The position numbers and the translations under genes are program-made. From the NCBI RefSeq assembly GCF_050589645.1, contig NZ_JBNGOQ010000001.1, forward strand, positions 434,001 to 498,000: a stretch of DNA of 64,000 nt, read 5' to 3'. The notes under the pieces are model-generated. The model made no database searches, had not been told where the DNA came from, and was given only the letters and a program-made list of their open reading frames with translations. This document shows positions 25,722 to 35,835 of the stretch, in pieces; the stretch's first letter is position 1; the number at the start of each line of letters is the position of its first letter. This stretch comes from JBNGOQ01 sp050589645. GTDB taxonomy: Bacteria > Bacteroidota > Bacteroidia > Flavobacteriales > Flavobacteriaceae.

Positions 25722-26690
25722 ATGCAGCGGGAAACATTGGGAGATACCGGAACCCTGGTCTCCGAACTGTGTTTGGGAACCATGTATTTTGGGACTAAAA
25801 CGGATCAGGCACAATCGGAAAAACTGCTTGATCTCTTTGTCCAAAATGGAGGGAACTTTATGGACACTTCCAACAATTATTCCTTTTGGATGGATCACGG
25901 CACTGGCGACGAAAGCGAAAAGGCATTGGGAAAATGGTTTAAACGCTCGGGTGTACGCGATAAAGTCGTTTTGGCCACCAAGTGTGGCGCGCGTCCTACC
26001 TATTACGCTGGAGATATGAACACCATAAAACTGGAAGGACTCTCCTACGATACCATTATCAAGGCGGTGGAGGACAGCCTAAGGCGGCTACAAACCGATT
26101 ATATAGATGTACTTTATGGGCACATAGACTTTATGGAATATCCTATCGATGAACGTCTAAAAGCCTTTACCCTGTTAAAGGAACAAGGGAAGATCAGGTT
26201 TGCCGGAACAAGCAATACCCAAGCATGGAGGGTAGCGGAAAGTCAGATGTACAGCAGGGATAAAGACCATGTGCCTTACCATTTTGTACAGCAGAAGTAT
26301 TCCTTTCTTCGACCAAAACACAATGCCGACTTTTGGATTCAAAAATTGCTTGACGAAGAAATGATGAGCTATGCATCCAACAATCAGGATGTGACCCTTG
26401 TGGCCTATTCTACCTTATTGTCCGGATTTTATGGCAAAAGCGAAACCGCCTTGCCCGAGGAATATGCCACAGAAGATAATCGACTAAGACTATTGGCGCT
26501 CCAAGAGGTGGCCAACAGAAAATCGTGTACTATGAACCAGGTGGTACTTGCTTGGATTATGGCGCACACGCCAAAAATCATTCCTTTGATTTCTGCCAGT
26601 AAGACCGCACAGTTGGAGGAAAGTATAAAATCCGTGGATTGTAAATTGTCCAAGGAAGAATTCCATTTTTTAAGTAACTCGGGCATATGA
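25722..26690 (+). CDS. aldo/keto reductase
   Basis: 322 residues from the ATG at 25722, two bases after the preceding stop. It has the (beta/alpha)8 aldo/keto reductase plan with the catalytic tetrad: Asp and Tyr in FMDTSNNYSFW, Lys in KVVLATKCG, His in DVLYGHIDF. NADPH-binding features include SLRRLQTDYIDVLYGHIDF near the middle and IPLISASKTAQLEESIKSVD near the end. It reduces carbonyl compounds; the substrate is unknown. It is third in the probable AraC/NTF2/AKR operon. In the same frame beyond its stop the DNA stays open for about 50 codons (see findings). Confidence 0.9.
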   Translation: MQRETLGDTGTLVSELCLGTMYFGTKTDQAQSEKLLDLFVQNGGNFMDTSNNYSFWMDHGTGDESEKALGKWFKRSGVRDKVVLATKCGARPTYYAGDMNTIKLEGLSYDTIIKAVEDSLRRLQTDYIDVLYGHIDFMEYPIDERLKAFTLLKEQGKIRFAGTSNTQAWRVAESQMYSRDKDHVPYHFVQQKYSFLRPKHNADFWIQKLLDEEMMSYASNNQDVTLVAYSTLLSGFYGKSETALPEEYATEDNRLRLLALQEVANRKSCTMNQVVLAWIMAHTPKIIPLISASKTAQLEESIKSVDCKLSKEEFHFLSNSGI

Positions 26691-26934
26691 AGGGATTACC
26701 GCTGCTTCCTGGCAACAGCCAAAGATGCCTTTGGAGCTTTTAAAAATTCAGGCGATATCAACCATTTTTCGGGAACGGTTATAGAAATGGTGCCCATATC
26801 ATCCGTCGTGGGGCAGGCAGGCTCATTTTACGCCGGTTGCTAGCCATAAAATGCATAATTTTAAGGTAGCTTTGGTCAGCATGGAACACCTAGACGTTTT
26901 TGTGGCCTAAGCAGATGGTTAAACGGAATGAAAA

Positions 26935-28254
26935 ATGGAAAGGAATTTTAAAATACCGGTAATTGGAAAAGCTACCGTTCCGTCCCCGCTTGGTCTAAGT
27001 ACGGTTAGAGGGGACAATATTTTTAACTTTGTGCCCGATCAGGAACGCATACTATTTGATGTCTCCCTGGAAGATTTTAATCGCTGTCTAAACGAAAGTC
27101 GGGAACCCCTGTGCATGGAAAAAGCAGGGCCCAGGGAAACGGTTTTCTTCGCCCCGGAGAAGACTAAGGCGGCCATAGTGACCTGTGGTGGACTCTGCCC
27201 GGGCATAAACAACGTAATCCGAAGTCTGGTCATGGCTTTGCACTATTTCTATGGAGTAAAGGACATTGTTGGCATACCTTATGGTTATGAAGGCCTTAAT
27301 ATGAAGAAAAAGAGAGGTTTCATCAGATTGACCCCGGACAAAGTGAAGGACATCCACGAATTTGGCGGGACGCTCTTGGGATCTTCAAGAGGTGCCCAGG
27401 ATGTTGGGGACATGGTCGATACTTTAGTGCAGGAGGGCATAAATCTACTGTTTACCATAGGGGGTGATGGCACCTTGAAAGGAACGGATGCCATTGGCAA
27501 GGAGATTGCTAAACGCGACCTTAAAATATGCGTTGCGGGCATTCCCAAAACCATAGACAACGATATTGACCTCATTGATAAATCCTTTGGTTTTGAAACC
27601 TCCTTTGATGTGGCAACGCCCATATTGCGCGATGCACATAACGAAGCCATCGGTGCCTATAACGGCATTTCAATCGTAAAATTGATGGGTCGGGATAGTG
27701 GATTCATTGCGGCCTCGGCTGCTATGGCCATGCCCGTGGCAAATTTTGTGCTGGTTCCTGAAATGGATTTCACCCTGGATGGTGAAAACGGTTTGTTACA
27801 ATCGTTAAAACGCCGGTTAGATCTTAAACATCACGCCGTAATCGTGGTAGCTGAAGGGGCAGGCCAACACCTTTTTAACAGCGGGGAAAATACAATTACG
27901 GATGCCTCTGGCAACATTAAACACCAGGATATCGGAATATTCCTGAAAGAACGAATAGCGGAACATTTCAAAAGTATCGAGCAAGAGGTTACGATAAAGT
28001 ACATCGACCCAAGTTATATCATTAGGAGCGCCGCTGCCAATGCGAGCGACAGTATCTTTTGCAGTAGATTGGCCTATCAGGCCGTGCACGGTGCCATGGC
28101 CGGGAAAACCAGATTCGTGGTGGGTATGGTGAACGGGAAGTATGTCTACTTGCCCATTACCGCAGTAGTGAACGAGCGGAAGAAAATAGATGTGGAAGGT
28201 GAGTTTTGGTTCGCGGTCCTTCAAAGTACGGGACAGGTCTTTGCGATGAAATAA
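26935..28254 (+). CDS. pfkA: 6-phosphofructokinase (ATP-type signature, long form)
   Basis: 439 residues, longer than the roughly 320 of the E. coli type. It phosphorylates fructose 6-phosphate to fructose 1,6-bisphosphate in glycolysis. Phosphate-binding elements: CGGLCPGINNVIRSLV, GGDGTLKG with G176-G177-D178-G179-T180, and IPKTIDNDIDLIDKSFGF. The Gly in GGDGT is the ATP-type residue, while the Lys in PKTIDND is what PPi enzymes and plant-type ATP enzymes have, so the sequence fits the long ATP-dependent group. MGRDSGFIAA and VVAEGAGQ are further family motifs. The phosphoryl donor remains an inference. The gene appears to stand alone. Confidence 0.9.
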   Translation: MERNFKIPVIGKATVPSPLGLSTVRGDNIFNFVPDQERILFDVSLEDFNRCLNESREPLCMEKAGPRETVFFAPEKTKAAIVTCGGLCPGINNVIRSLVMALHYFYGVKDIVGIPYGYEGLNMKKKRGFIRLTPDKVKDIHEFGGTLLGSSRGAQDVGDMVDTLVQEGINLLFTIGGDGTLKGTDAIGKEIAKRDLKICVAGIPKTIDNDIDLIDKSFGFETSFDVATPILRDAHNEAIGAYNGISIVKLMGRDSGFIAASAAMAMPVANFVLVPEMDFTLDGENGLLQSLKRRLDLKHHAVIVVAEGAGQHLFNSGENTITDASGNIKHQDIGIFLKERIAEHFKSIEQEVTIKYIDPSYIIRSAAANASDSIFCSRLAYQAVHGAMAGKTRFVVGMVNGKYVYLPITAVVNERKKIDVEGEFWFAVLQSTGQVFAMK

Positions 28255-28615
28255 CGTGAAGGAGGACCGTATGGAAATACGCCTTTACCGCTCTTTCCCT
28301 AATTTGCAAATCAGAATTATCCAAAGCGCATAAAACATGCCAAATTAACGGCCACGTTGGGGGAACTATTTTTGCCACGCCAAGAATTAAGGTTAGTAGA
28401 ATCCCATTTATACATGCATAGGGGATACTAATACAAAAAAGGGTGTAAGCAACACATAAACGATCTGTTAATACAGTAATAATTAGTTTCTTGTATCGGG
28501 AATCGGACATGGACTATATAAACATCCTCCGGCACCTATAACCTATAGGGTACCAAACCACAGTATTGATGTATCAGCTAAAACGGCATTCAAAAGAACG
28601 CTAAAGCACCTGAGC
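28255..28615. other. intergenic region upstream of the hybrid regulator
   Basis: 361 bases. No open frame, RNA gene or repeat was recognised. It should contain the promoter of the hybrid two-component gene. Confidence 0.4.
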
Positions 28616-31600
28616 ATGCTGCTATTTAATCGTTATTTTTATGGCCTTCTTTTTGTCGGTGTTTTTCTTCAAGCACAACAGCGGCCAACCATGTCCTTTT
28701 CGGAAATAAAAAACGGGCTGAACAACAAATGGATTTCCTGCATTGCCCAGGACCGTACGGGATTTATTTGGGTAGGAACACAGGACGGCCTACACCGCTA
28801 CGACGGATACCACTTTGAAGTATTCAGAAATTCTCCCGAGGCACCCGAATCCCTGGCAGCAAATTGGATTCGCGCTATCGTTACCGATGTCAACCATAAT
28901 TTTTGGATCGGGACCCATGGCGGAGGGCTCACCAAGTTCTCACCAAGAACAATGGACTTTAGGAATTTTGCTATTGACGAACCAAATGAATCTACAGGAA
29001 AGATCATTTCTCATACGGTTTTGGCAGGTAAAAACCACATGGTAAGTTCTACGGAAGAAGGGTTTCAACTTTATGATATCAACACCAATTCCAGACGAAA
29101 TTTGGGTTTAGGGTATTTTAAATCTCCTATAACTGCTTCTGAAAACCTGCTTTGGCTGGCAGAAAACCAAGTTTTATATACCCAAAACTTTAAGTCAAGT
29201 AATATTCGGCTTGTCCATACCTTTGAATCAGACATTAATTTATTGGAATACATTCCTGGAATGGGTCTTGTCATTGGCCTGAAAAACGAACTCATTCTTT
29301 TCAACAAAGGTCGAATTGAAAAACAGATCCCTATGGCTGAATCCGTAGTCAACATGACCTTAAGTGCAAATGGAGACTATTTCCTAGCTTCCGCTTCCTC
29401 CTTATTCAAATTTGATCCCAACTTGTTTCGCCTTCAAAAAATCGATATTGACGTAGACATGACTAAGAGGTCTATTGAAACAATTTTTGTGGACCGGCAA
29501 AGCAACCTGTGGATGGGAACCAATAAGGGGTTATATAAAGAAAAAAAGTACAATAAGGCTTTTCTTCGGGATAACATAAATCTTCATGCCCGACGAATTG
29601 TAAAGCACAAAGGTTCCCTGTACCTCGGGGGCGGAAATGGTTTGTTCAAAGTTGAAGGGCCCAACATTCGACCTCTAATAACAGATCGCGGTATCACGGC
29701 ACTATTTGATGGGGGTGACGCTCTTGTGGCAAGCTCCACTATGGAAGAGATTTACAAATTTGTAGATGACAGGCCTTATGGCACATTTGAGATATCAAAC
29801 ACATTTAATAAGAAACTAGTGGTCTACGGCCTAACCAAAGACCATAAGGACAGGTTATGGGTAGGCTCCTGGCGGGGGTTGCATATTATTGACGAGCAGG
29901 GGCAGCCGCTTAGGTTCATTTCTTTAAATACGGAGTCCCAGAATGGTGAAGCTAAAATTATTAATGTTCATGTTGATTCGAAGGATAGGCTATGGGTCAT
30001 TACAGCCGGTTATGGAATTTATATGCTTGAAGATATTTCAAATTTAGACCCTGATACTGCAAACTTGAAAATTGTAAACTACCGAAGTGTCAAGGAAGAC
30101 TCAAACTCAATAACTTCCAATATTGTCTTGACCATGGAGGAAGATGAAAAAGGTCAGATGTGGTTCGGAACAGAATATGGACTAGTAAGGTACAGAGAGG
30201 AGGGCCGCAACTTTCACCGACTGGAATTTCAGGATCGCGTATTTGACAAAAAGGTAATGTCACTTCAGATAGACGCCAACCAAAATCTTTGGATTACCAC
30301 CATTGGTGATGGGATCTATGTTTACAACGAAGAAATAAAAGCTTTTAGGCATTTTACCACAAACGACGGCCTGATCTCGAACGCCTTTCTTTTTGGATCA
30401 GGATTTTATGATGAAACAAGGGAACTAATGTATTTTGGAACAGATGAGGGGGTTCAGCTATTAGATTTATCACGACCTTTTGCTCCCAAAAAACGCTTTA
30501 CTCCTGTCATAACTGCCATTCATGCAAATGGGAAGAAGACAGGGGAGTTTATTGCGCCTTCCCAAGCTCCTTTTTTGTCCGAGCTTTCCCTTGCTCATTT
30601 TCAAAATGATTTTTCCCTACGTTTCTCCGCGATGGATTTTATCGCTCCCGAAAAGATACGTTATGCCTATTCCCTGGATGCCGGCGACTGGAGAATGACC
30701 GATTTACAAACCGCCTATTTTACCAATATGGCGTATGGGAACCACGTCTTAAAGGTAAAGGCACTGTATGACGGTAAGGCCCATAATAACCAGATCAAGA
30801 GCTTCAAAATCCTTATTGCCCCTCCCTGGTACCTGAGCACTCTAGCCAAAATCTTGTATGCCTTGTTGCTGTGCACCATTGGTATAGGGATTTATTTGTA
30901 TTTCAAATGGCGCTGGACCATGAAACTGAGCCTTCAATTAACGGAAGAGGAGGCCCAACGCCTAAAAAAGCTGAATGCTTTTAAGTCTAACCTCTATACC
31001 GAGATCGCCCATGAATTCAAGACTCCCCTTACCCTGATTTCCGGGCCTATTGACAGTTCGCTATCCGAGGGAAATCTGACCGATATCAACAAAGCCAATT
31101 TTTCCATAGTACAACGAAATACCCGTCGTTTAACTTCTCTGGTGGATCAGCTGTTGGAGCTTGCCAAATTGGAGGATGGCAAGCTTAATCTTAAGATTAC
31201 CCAAGGAGATTTGGGCCTGTTTTTACAAACGGTTTCCCAATCGTTCCGGTTTCAGGCGCAATCAAAGGATATTGCCTATACTACGGATATCGGTAATTTG
31301 GACCAGGTCTGGTATGACGAGGACATCATTGAGAAAGTAGTTAGCAACCTGCTCTCGAATGCTTTTAAATATACCCCGCGCAATGGGATGTGTTTTTTTT
31401 CGGCCAACAAATATGCAGATTACGTGGTTTTTAGTGTTAAAAACACAGCACTTAATGCCGCTAACTTGCCCTTGGAAAAACTGTTCAATCGGTTCTATCA
31501 ACATGATACTTATGCGGAAGGTATGGGGGTTGGCCTTTCCTTGGTCAAAGAAATTGTGAAGGTTTATGGCGGTACGATCAAAGTAGCATTGGAGCAAAAT

Positions 31601-32518
31601 GAGCTATTGCATTTTCGTCTAGAGCTACCGGTTAAGCGCGAAGCATTCCCTGATGCATCGATCACGAGACCCAGCAGGTCTCCCAAAACAGCTGAAAACC
31701 TTTCAGAGGTTATCCATATAGGGAATCACTGTCCTACTTCCGGACCCAAGGAAGCGCTTCCCCTATTGCTGGTCGTTGAGGATCATGGGGAGATACGTAC
31801 TTTTATCCGATTGGCACTTCAAAAGCACTATCGAATACTGGAGGCCGAAAACGGAGAGGAAGGTATGGAGCTGGCCATTTCCGCGGTCCCGGATATTATA
31901 CTTTCCGACATAAGGATGCCGGTGCGCAATGGTATAGAGCTATGCAATGCGGTTAAAAACGATGAACGTACCGGGCATATTCCCATCATTCTGCTCACAG
32001 CAAGTGTTGGAGAGGAATTTGAGCTTAAAGGCTTAAGCTCCGGGGCCGATGATTACATCACCAAACCGTTCAAAATAACCGTTTTAAGACAACGTATCGC
32101 AAACCTTATTGCCATAAGAAGGAAACTTAGGAGGCAGTATAGCCAGGAGTTCGTTTTAAAACCCAAGGATATTACCGTTACCCCCGGTGATGAAGCATTT
32201 CTAAACAGGGTACAGCAGGTACTTGATGAAAATCTGGCCGATCCTGAATTCAACGCTGAGGCTTTCAGCAAAAAGGTTAACATGAGCAGAATGCAGTTGC
32301 ACAGAAAGTTGTTGGCATATACGGGCTTGTCCACTTCTGCCTTTATACGGTCCCAACGCCTAAGCCAGGCTGTGCAGCTTCTTAATTCATCTGATTTAAC
32401 CATCAGCGAGGTGGCCTACACCGTTGGCTTCAACACCCCAAGGTATTTTATGAAATGTTTTAAGGAAACCTTCAAAAAAACACCTTCCCAGTATCTTCAA
32501 TCTACTGTTTGTCAGTAA
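28616..32518 (+). CDS. hybrid two-component system protein (propeller-HK-REC-AraC)
   Basis: 1300 residues. Signal peptide about 1-20; about fourteen two-component-regulator propeller repeats (IAQDRTGFIWVGTQDGLHRY and similar); a Y_Y_Y domain; one membrane helix near 750-770. Then come HisKA with H799 in AHEFKTP, a HATPase domain (N box VVSNLLSNAFKYTP), a receiver with D1098 in LSDIRMP, and an AraC HTH (FSKKVNMSRMQLHRKLLAYTG, ISEVAYTVGFNTPRYFMKCF). Such proteins sense a ligand outside and regulate genes directly. The G1 box of the ATPase domain reads VKNTALN and lacks the usual DxGxG, while GMGVGLSLVKE is intact. No SusC/SusD pair is adjacent; the nearest downstream gene is the collagen-like lipoprotein. 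Confidence 0.93.
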   Translation: MLLFNRYFYGLLFVGVFLQAQQRPTMSFSEIKNGLNNKWISCIAQDRTGFIWVGTQDGLHRYDGYHFEVFRNSPEAPESLAANWIRAIVTDVNHNFWIGTHGGGLTKFSPRTMDFRNFAIDEPNESTGKIISHTVLAGKNHMVSSTEEGFQLYDINTNSRRNLGLGYFKSPITASENLLWLAENQVLYTQNFKSSNIRLVHTFESDINLLEYIPGMGLVIGLKNELILFNKGRIEKQIPMAESVVNMTLSANGDYFLASASSLFKFDPNLFRLQKIDIDVDMTKRSIETIFVDRQSNLWMGTNKGLYKEKKYNKAFLRDNINLHARRIVKHKGSLYLGGGNGLFKVEGPNIRPLITDRGITALFDGGDALVASSTMEEIYKFVDDRPYGTFEISNTFNKKLVVYGLTKDHKDRLWVGSWRGLHIIDEQGQPLRFISLNTESQNGEAKIINVHVDSKDRLWVITAGYGIYMLEDISNLDPDTANLKIVNYRSVKEDSNSITSNIVLTMEEDEKGQMWFGTEYGLVRYREEGRNFHRLEFQDRVFDKKVMSLQIDANQNLWITTIGDGIYVYNEEIKAFRHFTTNDGLISNAFLFGSGFYDETRELMYFGTDEGVQLLDLSRPFAPKKRFTPVITAIHANGKKTGEFIAPSQAPFLSELSLAHFQNDFSLRFSAMDFIAPEKIRYAYSLDAGDWRMTDLQTAYFTNMAYGNHVLKVKALYDGKAHNNQIKSFKILIAPPWYLSTLAKILYALLLCTIGIGIYLYFKWRWTMKLSLQLTEEEAQRLKKLNAFKSNLYTEIAHEFKTPLTLISGPIDSSLSEGNLTDINKANFSIVQRNTRRLTSLVDQLLELAKLEDGKLNLKITQGDLGLFLQTVSQSFRFQAQSKDIAYTTDIGNLDQVWYDEDIIEKVVSNLLSNAFKYTPRNGMCFFSANKYADYVVFSVKNTALNAANLPLEKLFNRFYQHDTYAEGMGVGLSLVKEIVKVYGGTIKVALEQNELLHFRLELPVKREAFPDASITRPSRSPKTAENLSEVIHIGNHCPTSGPKEALPLLLVVEDHGEIRTFIRLALQKHYRILEAENGEEGMELAISAVPDIILSDIRMPVRNGIELCNAVKNDERTGHIPIILLTASVGEEFELKGLSSGADDYITKPFKITVLRQRIANLIAIRRKLRRQYSQEFVLKPKDITVTPGDEAFLNRVQQVLDENLADPEFNAEAFSKKVNMSRMQLHRKLLAYTGLSTSAFIRSQRLSQAVQLLNSSDLTISEVAYTVGFNTPRYFMKCFKETFKKTPSQYLQSTVCQ

Positions 32519-32622
32519 GTTACTACTCTTGTTACATACGGTGAACGCTTTGTTACATATGGTCATGTCCATGGTTTGAAACTCCAATACATTTGATGTG
32601 TTAATTACTAAAACCATGTATT

Positions 32623-33264
32623 ATGAAAACAATGCAAAGCACCAAAAAGTTTTTTAGCCTACTATTTATAGTAAGCGTTTTAATGGCCTGTTCCAAGGAC
32701 GGAGAAGATGGAACAATAGGCCCACAGGGACCTCAGGGCGATCAAGGACCGGCCGGTCCTGCTGGTGCTCCCGGTGAGCAAGGAACGCAGGGCGAGCAAG
32801 GACCTCAAGGTGAACAGGGAGATCCAGGGACGGCCAATGTGATGTATTCCGATTGGGTAGATACCGAATTTGGAAATGCCATAGCGGCTTCGAGTGCATC
32901 ATTTACCATAGCTGCTCCGGAAATCGATGCAAACATGCTTAATTTTGGAACCGTTCTTGTTTTTGCCAGAAGGCTTGAGGTACTTCCGGGTCCCACCATA
33001 GAAATCAGTGTGTATCAACTTCCAATCGTTTTTGGAGCGGGCCGCCAACAATCGTACTTTTTTACTGCTACGAATGACAATGAAATAGTCATAACGGTAC
33101 ATGCCAATGAAGAGGGGGAAAACGTTGGTGATGGATCTTTTCTGGAGCAGTACCGCTACGTGCTTATTCCAGGGGGTGTTTCAACAAATAAATCGTTGTC
33201 TGCCGAGGATTATGGGAAAATGTCTTATGAAGAAATTAAGGCACTCTTTGATCTTCAGGATTGA
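32623..33264 (+). CDS. collagen-like repeat lipoprotein
   Basis: 213 residues. Lipoprotein signal ending VLMAC (C23). A collagen-like stretch of about fifteen Gly-X-Y triplets follows directly (starting GEDGTIGPQGPQGDQGPAG and ending EQGDPGTA), then a compact C-terminal domain of about 140 residues that contains strands (TIAAPEIDANMLNFGTVLVF, IEISVYQLPIVFG) and ends KMSYEEIKALFDLQD. The Gly-X-Y stalk may trimerise and hold the domain away from the surface. It follows the hybrid regulator by 104 bases on the same strand and is a likely target. The C-terminal domain resembles uncharacterised Bacteroidota lipoprotein tails. Confidence 0.85.
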   Translation: MKTMQSTKKFFSLLFIVSVLMACSKDGEDGTIGPQGPQGDQGPAGPAGAPGEQGTQGEQGPQGEQGDPGTANVMYSDWVDTEFGNAIAASSASFTIAAPEIDANMLNFGTVLVFARRLEVLPGPTIEISVYQLPIVFGAGRQQSYFFTATNDNEIVITVHANEEGENVGDGSFLEQYRYVLIPGGVSTNKSLSAEDYGKMSYEEIKALFDLQD

Positions 33265-33270
33265 TTTTTC

Positions 33271-33304
33271 CAAACCCTCCATTTGTCTTCATTTGGAGGG
33301 TTTG
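33271..33304. terminator. strong hairpin between convergent genes (bidirectional terminator)
   Basis: CAAACCCTCCA (33271-33281) and TGGAGGGTTTG (33294-33304) form a perfect 11-bp stem with a 12-base loop. It starts seven bases after the collagen-like gene and lies between it and the convergent permease gene. The following T tract is short. Confidence 0.75.
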
Positions 33305-33354
33305 TCCTAAAACTGGAGGATTCACTTACTAAAGTTAAAGGAGGCGAACAAATT

Positions 33355-35763
33355 TCATTGCTCCTTGTTCAATACGTTTACCGGGTTCACGGTAGCGGTT
33401 CTATATGCTTGCTGTCCAATAGTTAGCAGGGCGATTGCCACCGTAAATACAGTGGCCAGGGCAAAAACAAGGAGGGAGGGGTCATTTTTAAAAGAGAACC
33501 CGTTCAGCCAGCTTCGCATTAATAGGTAACTCACTGGAACCGCTATACCGTTTGCGATGACAATCAGCTTGAGAAAATCCCAGCTGAGCATCACCGTAAG
33601 CTGTTTTTCCGAAGCGCCCATAAGTTTTCTTATGCTCATTTCCCTCGACTTTTGATGGACCAGAAAAGTAGCCAGTCCAAATAGCCCCAAGGCGGCAATT
33701 ATAATCGACAACACGGTGAAAATCTGTAATATTTTACCAAGCCGTTGATCCGATTCAAAGTGTTCGGCATATCGTTGGTCCAGAAAACTATAGCCAAAGG
33801 GAATCTCTGGAAACAAGGCCTTCCAAGAGTCTTCAATTGTTTCTAGGCTTTGGGCCATGTTGGTGGTCTGCAAGCGCAGTTGGATGGAAAAGGCGTTTTG
33901 GGCATTTATTTGAATGACCAGCGGGTTTAACCGTTCCTTGAGCGACTCAAAATGGAAATCTCTCAACACACCCAAAACCCTGCTTTTTAGTCCGCCCCTC
34001 TGTTCCAGGTACCTGTTCAAAGGGTCGCTGCTCCATTTTGGATCCGCATTGGAAAATTGCCGTATCGCAGCTTCATTGACCAAAACCCCAATAGAATCGG
34101 ATTGGATGCTGCGATCAAAGTTCCTGCCTTTCACCAGTTTTAACTCGTAGGTGGGTACAAAATCGTGGTCGGCATATATGGTCCAAAGGGCTACGCTTTC
34201 CTCTGTGGTCATCCCTTCTGGGATATAGCGAGCAGACCATTGGCCTTCATGGTCCCCAGGATAGGAGGAGGAGGCCGTGACGCCGTGGAACCATTCATAT
34301 GGGGAGAGGGCAGTTTTGAACAGCTCCATTTTGGTGGGGTCTGAAGCGACTTCCCGGGCACTTCCCAGAATAATGACCTGTTCCTTGTCAAAACCCAGAT
34401 CCTTATGGATCATGTATTGTACCTGCCTGTAGATAATGCCCGTAGAACTAAGAAGCACAACGGCCAACGCGAATTGTAGGATGACCAGAACCTTCCTGAT
34501 AAGGCCACTTTTTAGTTTACCCCCAGATCGGGAGCGAAGGATGCTAATGGGTTTGTAGGAGGAGAGGAGAAGTGCGGGATACACCCCGTTCAACACACCT
34601 ACGAAGAGACCCACTAAAAAAGCCACCGCCATATGGGTGCCGGTAAACAATTCCGGTAGGGTAAAGGAGGTTCCCGCAAAGGTATTGAAAAAGGAATGGG
34701 ACAAAAGGAATATCAGTATCGCTAGGAGCGTGGCGCACAAGGCCATTAGGGTCGACTCTAAAATAAATTGCAGAAAAAAATCCCTTTTTCTGGAGCCCAG
34801 AATTTTTCGAAGGCTCGTCTCCTTTAGGCGCCCTAGGGACTGAGCGGAACTGATGTTGATGAAATTGATGATGGCCATGAACAAGATACCAAAAGCGACC
34901 ATCAAGAGTATCAGGACCTGTTGATGGTCTCCCCTGGGCTGAAAATCGAATTGGATATTGGACTTCAGATAAATATCCTTCAAGGGCTGGATGGCCGGCG
35001 TGTATTTATGGGCCAAGGAGGGACCCCCATGACGAAGAAGAAATGCTTCCATGTCCCGTTCCACTTGCTGCTTATCAACAGCTCCTTGCATCAGAAAATA
35101 GGTGTGGGCAAAATGGCTGGTCCAGGAATCAAAGGCCGTGGGACTAAAGAAATTCCTTTTGACCGGTTCAATGGGAATGAGAAAATTAAATTGGAGGTGC
35201 GAGTTTTTGGGACAACGCACCACACCCTCCACTTCAAACGTAACATAGGTTCCCCAAAGGTTAACGTCAAGTGTTTTCCCAACGGGGTTCTCATCACCGA
35301 AATATTTGGTGGCCATGGCCGGGGTAATGACCATTTTGTCGGGTTGCTTAAGCAATTCCTTTTTGCCACCCTGAAGTACGGGAAAATCAAATATATCCAG
35401 AAAGGTGGAGTCCACCCCCACAAAACCGTGTTGTGCCAGTACTTCCGATCCTTTCTTTACAGTTAGTGCAATGGTAATGTTTTGGAAGGAGACCACATTT
35501 TCAATGGCGCTGATCTCTTCTTTCATCGCTTGGCCCCAGGTGTAGGGCACTATAGCGGCCACCCGTTCCTTGGTGGCCGAGGTAAGCCGATGGATGCGCT
35601 CGGCCTTTTTGTGGAAGCGGTCATAGCTCCTTTCCTGGGAAACGTGTAAAATGACTACAAAAAAGATCAATAGTCCTAGGGTGAGTCCACCCAAATTGAT
35701 CAGCGTATATCGACCTTGGCCTTTCAGATTTCTCAGGGCGAATTTGAATAGGAGTTTCGTCAT
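33355..35763 (-). CDS. ABC transporter permease, MacB/FtsX type
   Basis: 802 residues from the ATG at 35763 (MTKLLFKFALRNLKGQGRYT); 13 further upstream codons stay open but give a tail that does not fit the family. It has two FtsX membrane regions with the cores LGRLKETSLRKILGSRKRDF and HQKSREMSIRKLMGASEKQL, and ends VNPVNVLNKEQ. It is the paralogue of the protein at 18658-21093, with no ATPase gene adjacent. The ChrB-AraC regulator gene lies 72 bases upstream on the same strand, so the two may be co-transcribed or the regulator may control it. Confidence 0.9.
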   Translation of the reverse strand: MTKLLFKFALRNLKGQGRYTLINLGGLTLGLLIFFVVILHVSQERSYDRFHKKAERIHRLTSATKERVAAIVPYTWGQAMKEEISAIENVVSFQNITIALTVKKGSEVLAQHGFVGVDSTFLDIFDFPVLQGGKKELLKQPDKMVITPAMATKYFGDENPVGKTLDVNLWGTYVTFEVEGVVRCPKNSHLQFNFLIPIEPVKRNFFSPTAFDSWTSHFAHTYFLMQGAVDKQQVERDMEAFLLRHGGPSLAHKYTPAIQPLKDIYLKSNIQFDFQPRGDHQQVLILLMVAFGILFMAIINFINISSAQSLGRLKETSLRKILGSRKRDFFLQFILESTLMALCATLLAILIFLLSHSFFNTFAGTSFTLPELFTGTHMAVAFLVGLFVGVLNGVYPALLLSSYKPISILRSRSGGKLKSGLIRKVLVILQFALAVVLLSSTGIIYRQVQYMIHKDLGFDKEQVIILGSAREVASDPTKMELFKTALSPYEWFHGVTASSSYPGDHEGQWSARYIPEGMTTEESVALWTIYADHDFVPTYELKLVKGRNFDRSIQSDSIGVLVNEAAIRQFSNADPKWSSDPLNRYLEQRGGLKSRVLGVLRDFHFESLKERLNPLVIQINAQNAFSIQLRLQTTNMAQSLETIEDSWKALFPEIPFGYSFLDQRYAEHFESDQRLGKILQIFTVLSIIIAALGLFGLATFLVHQKSREMSIRKLMGASEKQLTVMLSWDFLKLIVIANGIAVPVSYLLMRSWLNGFSFKNDPSLLVFALATVFTVAIALLTIGQQAYRTATVNPVNVLNKEQ

Positions 35764-35835
35764 GATCTTGCTTTTCACAAGACTAAGGACTTGGGCCCAC
35801 AATACATAGAACGTATTTTACGATTGGAACAAATT

